A stretch of DNA of 64,000 nucleotides, taken from assembly GCF_027744825.2 (NCBI RefSeq), contig NC_071339.1, positions 26,893,501 through 26,957,500 of the forward strand, in the 5' to 3' direction. A program made the position numbers and the translations under genes. Below are positions 59,990 through 64,000 of the stretch, piece after piece (the first letter of the stretch is position 1; the number at the start of each line of letters is the position of its first letter). The notes beneath the pieces were generated by a model, which saw only the letters and a program-made list of their open reading frames with translations, did not search any database and was not told the DNA's origin. Origin of the DNA: Synchiropus splendidus (lineage: Eukaryota > Chordata > Actinopteri > Syngnathiformes > Callionymidae).

Positions 59990-61110
59990 ATGTACGCGTC
60001 ATCCAGACAGCATTTGGAGAACGGACCGGAGATGTCAGGACCGTGGTCCATCAACGCTGGCAGGACCAGGGCCAGGAGCCGAGAGGGCGGGCCAAGCAGA
60101 GATGGAGGGGACGCCAGCAGAGCGGCCAGGCCCAGAGAGGTTCCCGAGGACCGGGCTGCGGCGCTGAAAAGACGGATTTTTTCGCTAATATGGGAGCAAT
60201 GGTGCCTGGCTTTATCCAGATGGATAAAACAAATACTAAAGGTGGGCTACGCACTCCAGTTCAAATGTCAACCTCTACAGTTCAAGGGGGTTTTAAGGAC
60301 CGAACTGGAGAATTCTGTAAAGATCACCTGTCTCCAGGAAGAGGTTTGTACGCTGCTCAGAAAAGGAGTAATAGAACCAGTCACCCGACAGAATCAGATG
60401 ACAGGTTTTTACTCTCATTACTTCCTGGTCCCCAAGAAGTCAGGTGGCTGGAGACCGATTTTGGATCTCAGCGACCTCAACGACTTTATTGTGCAGTGCC
60501 CTTTCAGAGTGTTAACAATAAAGAATCTTCGACAGTACGTATGTCAGGGAGACTCGATGACTTCCATCGATCTGTTGGATGCTTATTTTCATGTGCCAAT
60601 CTGGCCCAGTCACAAGAAATATCTCTGGTTTGCCCACCAAAATCAGGTGTTTGAGTACCGGAGACTTCGTTTTGGTTACTTGCTCGCTCAGAACCTTCAC
60701 AAAAATTATAGAGCCAGCCTTGGAACCTCTCAGTGCCCTGGGTGAATTTTATCATACTTGTGTGATTGGCTAATCCTCGCCAGATCTCAGGAGGAGTCAC
60801 TGGCTCACACCAGAATGGTGTTGGAGCATATAAGTCAGCTCGGGTTTGCTGTGAACCTGGAGAAGAGCTCGCTGAAGCTAGCCCAGTCGATGCCGTATTT
60901 AGGAGTGCAGGAGAAGGGCATGCAAGGTTAACCGACGACCGGATTCAGCCCATCTTACAACAGACAGCACAGATTCTGTCCACCTCGCCAGGTGTGGTTC
61001 CAGCTCTGTGGAGAATGAGGCTCCTGGGTTTGATGGCGCCGGCCCACACCGTGGTCCAACTGGGTCTCGTGAATATGATGGAGCTGCGGAGGTGGTTCAG
61101 CTGACTTGAG
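59990..61110 (+). pseudogene. DIRS reverse transcriptase, YLCD catalytic box (copy 2)
   Basis: A 251-codon frame (59990-60745) carries the finger helix WIKQILKVGYALQF, then GFYSHYFLVPKKSGGWRPIL (60408-60470) and motif A SIDLLDAYFHVPI (60560-60600), with the metal-binding Asp intact. A +1 shift near 60685 leads to LRTFTKIIEPALEPL, and another near 60750 to SYLCDWLILARSQEES. There the catalytic box, YLDD in the family, reads YLCD (codons 60755-60766): the first Asp has become Cys. It continues as LGFAVNLEKSSL and, after a stop in the preceding frame, TDDRIQPILQQ and LLGLMAPAHTVVQLGL to 61104. The element cannot make active enzyme. The upstream part overlaps another 235-codon frame that is not the family frame. 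Confidence 0.92.
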
Positions 61111-61189
61111 CTTCACCCTGTTAAAGACCAAAGGTGCCAGGTAAAAGTGCCAACACAACCGTTAAGAAACAGCAAACCTGCTTCGCACC

Positions 61190-61555
61190 GTATCGTATGT
61201 CAACCGCCAAGGCGGGGTGAGGTCCCAAGCTCTGCACAAGCTGGTCAAAATAATTTGTAAGGGCTAGCTTCCCTGACGGCGATTCATGTGCCCAGCCTAC
61301 TCAATGTGGCCGCGGACAGGTTGTCCCATCGACCCCTCCCAGACAAGTGGGGTTTGTCCCAGAACATAGCGAAATTGATATGGAAGAGGTTCGGCCACCC
61401 GGTGGCTGACCTATTTGCAAGCAGAAAGAACTTAAAGTGTCCCCTCTGGTTTTCTCTCCACATAACAGACAACTCACCACTGAATGCCCTGGCTCATGCA
61501 AAGTGGCCAGAGGGTCTCCTCTACGCCTTCCTGCTCCTTGCCTCCTGCTGGTGAT
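61190..61555 (+). pseudogene. DIRS RNase H, N-terminal part deleted (copy 2)
   Basis: The sequence enters the domain late: VSYVNRQGGVRSQALHKLV (about 61195-61250) corresponds to the second half of RNase H. It is followed, after a stop, by LASLTAIHVPSLLNVAADRL (61268-61323), with the conserved histidine and Asp region. Then comes the DIRS-specific linker ADLFASRKNLKCPLWFS and ALAHAKWPEGLLYAF. The first catalytic Asp and Glu segments expected between 61110 and 61190 are missing, so roughly 100 codons have been deleted at the RT/RNase H junction. Copy 1 keeps that part, so the two relics are complementary in what they lack. Confidence 0.88.
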
Positions 61556-61619
61556 GAGGAGAGTCCGCCGCCAGAGGACGCTTTTGACTGATTTGTGTTT
61601 ATGTAGTAGCCATGTCCTC

Positions 61620-62163
61620 ACTACACCAAGGTGTGGACGGCCGCCCAGTAGTCGAACGCACACTGGTGAGTCGGTTCGTGTGGGCAGGACAAAGGATCAG
61701 ACCCCCCACAAGGCCCATCTGTCCTTATTGGGACCGCTGGTGTTCAGAGACCTCGCCAAGTTGCCCTTCAAGCCACTTGACCAGGCCCCTGTAGAATTGG
61801 TGGCTTACAAGTCTGCACTTGGCTTACTGGCCCTGGCTTCCGCCAAGAGAGTAGCGAAACTATGAGCATTGTGCTATGTGTGACCTATGTGCTTGGGGGA
61901 GGACAAAGGGAGCAAGCTGTCCTGTCCTGGTGGCTTAGACTGTCCATCACAAAAGCCTTTGAGGTAGCTAGTAAGGAGGCCCCAGACTCCCTGAGGGCTC
62001 ACTCCACAAGGGGCCTGGCTCCATCAGTAGCAGCCTTCAGTGGAGTGTCGGTCGCAGGCGGCCTCTTGGGCCTCCATTTCTATGTTTGCAGATTCTTATT
62101 TGTCAAATGTGGCTGCATTTTCACTGCCTCATATTGTTTTGTCTACAGGTATTACCAGTCACG
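61620..62163 (+). pseudogene. DIRS tyrosine recombinase, internally deleted
   Basis: The DIRS recombinase catalyses integration of circular cDNA with an Arg-His-x-x-Arg-Tyr active site. Visible here: LVLRDLAKLPFKPL-like text, then LALASAKRVAKL (near 61830-61862), whose Arg is the first catalytic Arg; a stop follows immediately. The central section is missing (about 80 codons short of family length). Next come LSITKAFEVAS and RAHSTRG (61994-62014), with the H-x-x-R pair at 62000-62011. After a frameshift near 62040 the C-terminus reads CRSQAASWASISMFADSYLS, with a candidate nucleophile Tyr at 62097-62099, ending at a stop at 62161-62163. Catalytic residues are retained in part, but the enzyme is broken. 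Confidence 0.87.
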
Positions 62164-62530
62164 AGGACCAGTAGATGGAACTGTCATACAGGAGCCAGGC
62201 TGGTGATCTGGCTCCCTATTCTGGTGAAGGTGGTGCAGCGCTATATTGCTCATGCAATAAAACGCATCCCTATCTGCAGTACACCTTCATGAGTAAAGTG
62301 TGTCTCTGCTGACAATATTTTCTCCCACCCAGGTGTGAGAGGCTATTGGTGCCCATCGTCCATTTCCATGCTGGGCTCAGAGTGGTGACGTGTTTAGGCA
62401 TAGCAACACATTCTCCTGAGTAAGCAGCAGTGCAGTGTTGCACCTGATTTTGATGATGAGGGGGCCCCAGGAGGGGGCCTAGACCTCGGTATGGAGGGCT
62501 GTTAATGCCTCTTTCTATATACCGAGCCGT

Positions 62531-62859
62531 CAGTTCAGTGCACAACCTTGGGGCAAGGTGGGTCCCACAAGAAGTCTAGTAGGCTGGAGACTCTGTGATT
62601 GGAGATATCGGCAGACCTCTGGGCACGCCTCTCATTGAACAGAGACGGGTCACCGGTGGCACCACCTAGTTTGGTGACCTCTCTCTTGCGCACTGGTGCA
62701 CTGTGGTGCCCACCACTAAAGGTCAGGCTACAGTATTTCTGACATGGGGTCTGGATGCTGAAGTACTGACCTGTTTCGCACTCCGCCGGTGCCCCCTGGC
62801 ATCTGTTTGCAAGGGCTAAGCACGCTGACATCGAACAGGTGTTAGTTCAGTAACACTGC
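62531..62859. other. 3' flank of DIRS copy 2
   Basis: Moderately GC-rich with no coding motif. A 98-codon minus-strand frame (62535-62831) is motif-less. It may be the 3' end of the DIRS element or the interior of a bracketing hAT-like element. Confidence 0.4.
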
Positions 62860-62929
62860 TTTTTAGCGGCCCTCAAGGAGGAGCTCGCGGCCCAACCAAG
62901 GGCCCCGGCCCTATGGTTAAGAATCACTG
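62860..62929 (-). mobile_element. hAT-like terminus (right bracket)
   Basis: On the minus strand it starts CAGTGATTCTTAACC at 62929 and runs into GGGCCGGGGCCC. This mirrors the left bracket at 58345 (CAGGGGTTCTGAAAC followed by GGGGCCC-rich sequence). The 8 bases outside each end (ATCTAAAC and CTCAACAC) agree at five positions, so target duplication is only suggestive. Confidence 0.5.
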
Positions 62930-64000
62930 CTCAACACTGTATTCTGCTGTGAGCTGCATCAAAACACCAACAGAGGTTGTAACAGCAGGAGCTCTCATAA
63001 TAATCGAATGTAATCAAGTCAATTGACTATGACATTTTGCCTCAAATCTGGCCCTGTCAGTCGTTCCCACAGGATTTTCTTGAATTACATAACAATTACA
63101 TAATCAGGCAAGGCATTCCCTCTGCGCGATGCCACTGGCCTGCTCTTCATCTGGCAACTCCAGAATATGGCTCTGGGGCTTTGGTCCAACTCATTGAATC
63201 TCCCAATGTCAGCGATGATGTGTATTGTTGCTCCTGAGCTGCAGCTATCACAGTAAGAGCTCGTACTTTTTCAGCCAAATAAAGACAAAGGGACAAAAGT
63301 GATAGAAAGACATGGATTTTATTTTATTTTTTTGGGGAGTGGCCTGCATGCCATCATTTTTTGTGAATGAGCTTTTTACTGGTCGATGTGTTTTATCACT
63401 CATATTTTTAAGAAAATATGAGTGATCATATGAAATGAAATTTCTAAATTTTACTATACTCAAATGTCTGACACACAATTTCTACTTGAAAATAATTTTT
63501 AAAAATGTGATTTTTTTTTTCTGGCAGTCCAATGTTGCTTCCTAACATTCTTTTATTAGCACATTAATTGAATTGAATATAACTTGAAAAATGCCACACA
63601 TTGAGGAATATTAAAATGGTTGATAAGTGTCAAATATAAATGTATTTGAAAAGCACCTCTATTTCTCCTGGACGAGATAAAGAGTCACCAATCGTTGCGA
63701 TAGAGTGCAGGAACTGAAATCAAATCAGTATAAAAGGTGCTATGTGATTATTGGAAACTGGAAAATGAAATGGTGATCAGCCAAAAGAAAAAAAGATTCA
63801 AGCTCTCCTTTTTCAGTTAGGTGTCAGCGACAGCAGAGGAATGAAAAGAGGAGAGTGGAAAGGAAACGCAGTTGGGAACAGATTGTGGGTAAGGTAAGCG
63901 AGTGTGGAGCAGAAGAGAGGAGAGTCTTCCACTCAGATTCCACTTTTGCTCCGCTCATCTTTCTGCATAATAGAACTGTCAGATCACAGCGCCGCTGAAC
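62930..64000. other. Non-coding, nothing recognised
   Basis: AT-rich, ending in a purine-rich stretch at 63775-63925. A GGTAAGGTAAGCG word at about 63889 resembles a splice donor but no exon can be assigned to it. Confidence 0.4.

Larger units (their letters stand above)
58900..62530 (+). mobile_element. DIRS-type YR retrotransposon relic, copy 2
   Basis: Plus-strand DIRS element with pieces of all expected modules in order: gag-like ORF1 (58936-59893), reverse transcriptase (59990-61110), RNase H (61190-61555) and tyrosine recombinase (61620-62163). After it comes a 3' non-coding part containing an 8-bp stem CTCGGTAT / ATACCGAG (62485-62492 and 62519-62526) that could belong to the element's inverted terminal or internal complementary repeats. 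Integrase, protease and LTRs are absent, as expected for DIRS. Frameshifts, stops and deletions make it inactive. Composition is clearly GC-richer than the flanking DNA. Exact ends are unresolved. Confidence 0.9.

Noticed and set aside
52600..62530. One single large DIRS element spanning both relics
   Set aside because: The two parts are in opposite orientation, overlap in content (RT and RNase H in both) and differ in sequence.
52600..62530. Endogenous retrovirus
   Set aside because: No envelope, protease, integrase, LTR pair or primer-binding site; the tyrosine recombinase and motif order fit DIRS retrotransposons instead.

Overview
This window reads as vertebrate, most likely ray-finned fish, nuclear DNA, probably intergenic or deep intronic. 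The grounds are an AT-rich, CpG-poor background, long (CA/GT)n and (AAT)n microsatellites, no operon-like or bacterial gene packing, and degraded mobile elements of kinds common in teleost genomes (DIRS, RTE-like and L2/CR1-like LINEs, hAT, Tc1/mariner-type miniature elements). The species cannot be named from the sequence. I found no host gene with an exon series. Almost all open frames are short chance frames, microsatellite translations or reverse-strand shadows of retroelement sequence.

Layout. 0-3.2 kb: a degenerate tandem array, a hAT-like end and a long-armed inverted repeat. 3.18-3.89 kb: a complete non-autonomous Tc1/mariner-pogo-like element with TA target duplication. 4-15 kb: mostly unremarkable single-copy DNA with two dinucleotide arrays and one candidate conserved non-coding element. 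16.2-17.3 kb: a frameshifted RTE-like LINE reverse transcriptase on the minus strand, with a more decayed relative at 46.6-47.0 kb. 19.1-19.7 kb: a TTAA-flanked miniature element. 21.2-21.5 kb: an element-like segment inside an AT microsatellite. 25-46 kb: two pairs of interspersed repeats of unknown class, a teleost L2-type tail, an L2/CR1-like reverse transcriptase end, two LTR-like stretches, (AAT)/(ATT) palindromic microsatellites and a 91-bp pure CA run. 45-49 kb: a GGGATGCACCGATC-type DNA element end, a repeat shared with 58.3 kb, and a BED-finger hAT transposase relic.

The most informative part is 52.6-62.9 kb. It holds two independent DIRS-type tyrosine-recombinase retrotransposon relics in opposite orientation about 5 kb apart. 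The right-hand one (plus strand) keeps recognisable pieces of every expected module in order: a gag-like ORF with cysteine motifs, reverse transcriptase, RNase H and tyrosine recombinase. It carries frameshifts, internal deletions and a damaged catalytic box (YLCD for YLDD). The left-hand one (minus strand) lost the RT catalytic core by an internal deletion and has an Asn at an expected RNase H Asp. The right-hand relic is bracketed by hAT-like ends, which suggests nested insertion.

Nothing here supports a new functional gene system. The points most worth checking are the DIRS relics and their nesting, the paired unknown repeats, a 43-residue frame with one strong transmembrane segment at 32.7 kb, and a few candidate conserved non-coding elements.
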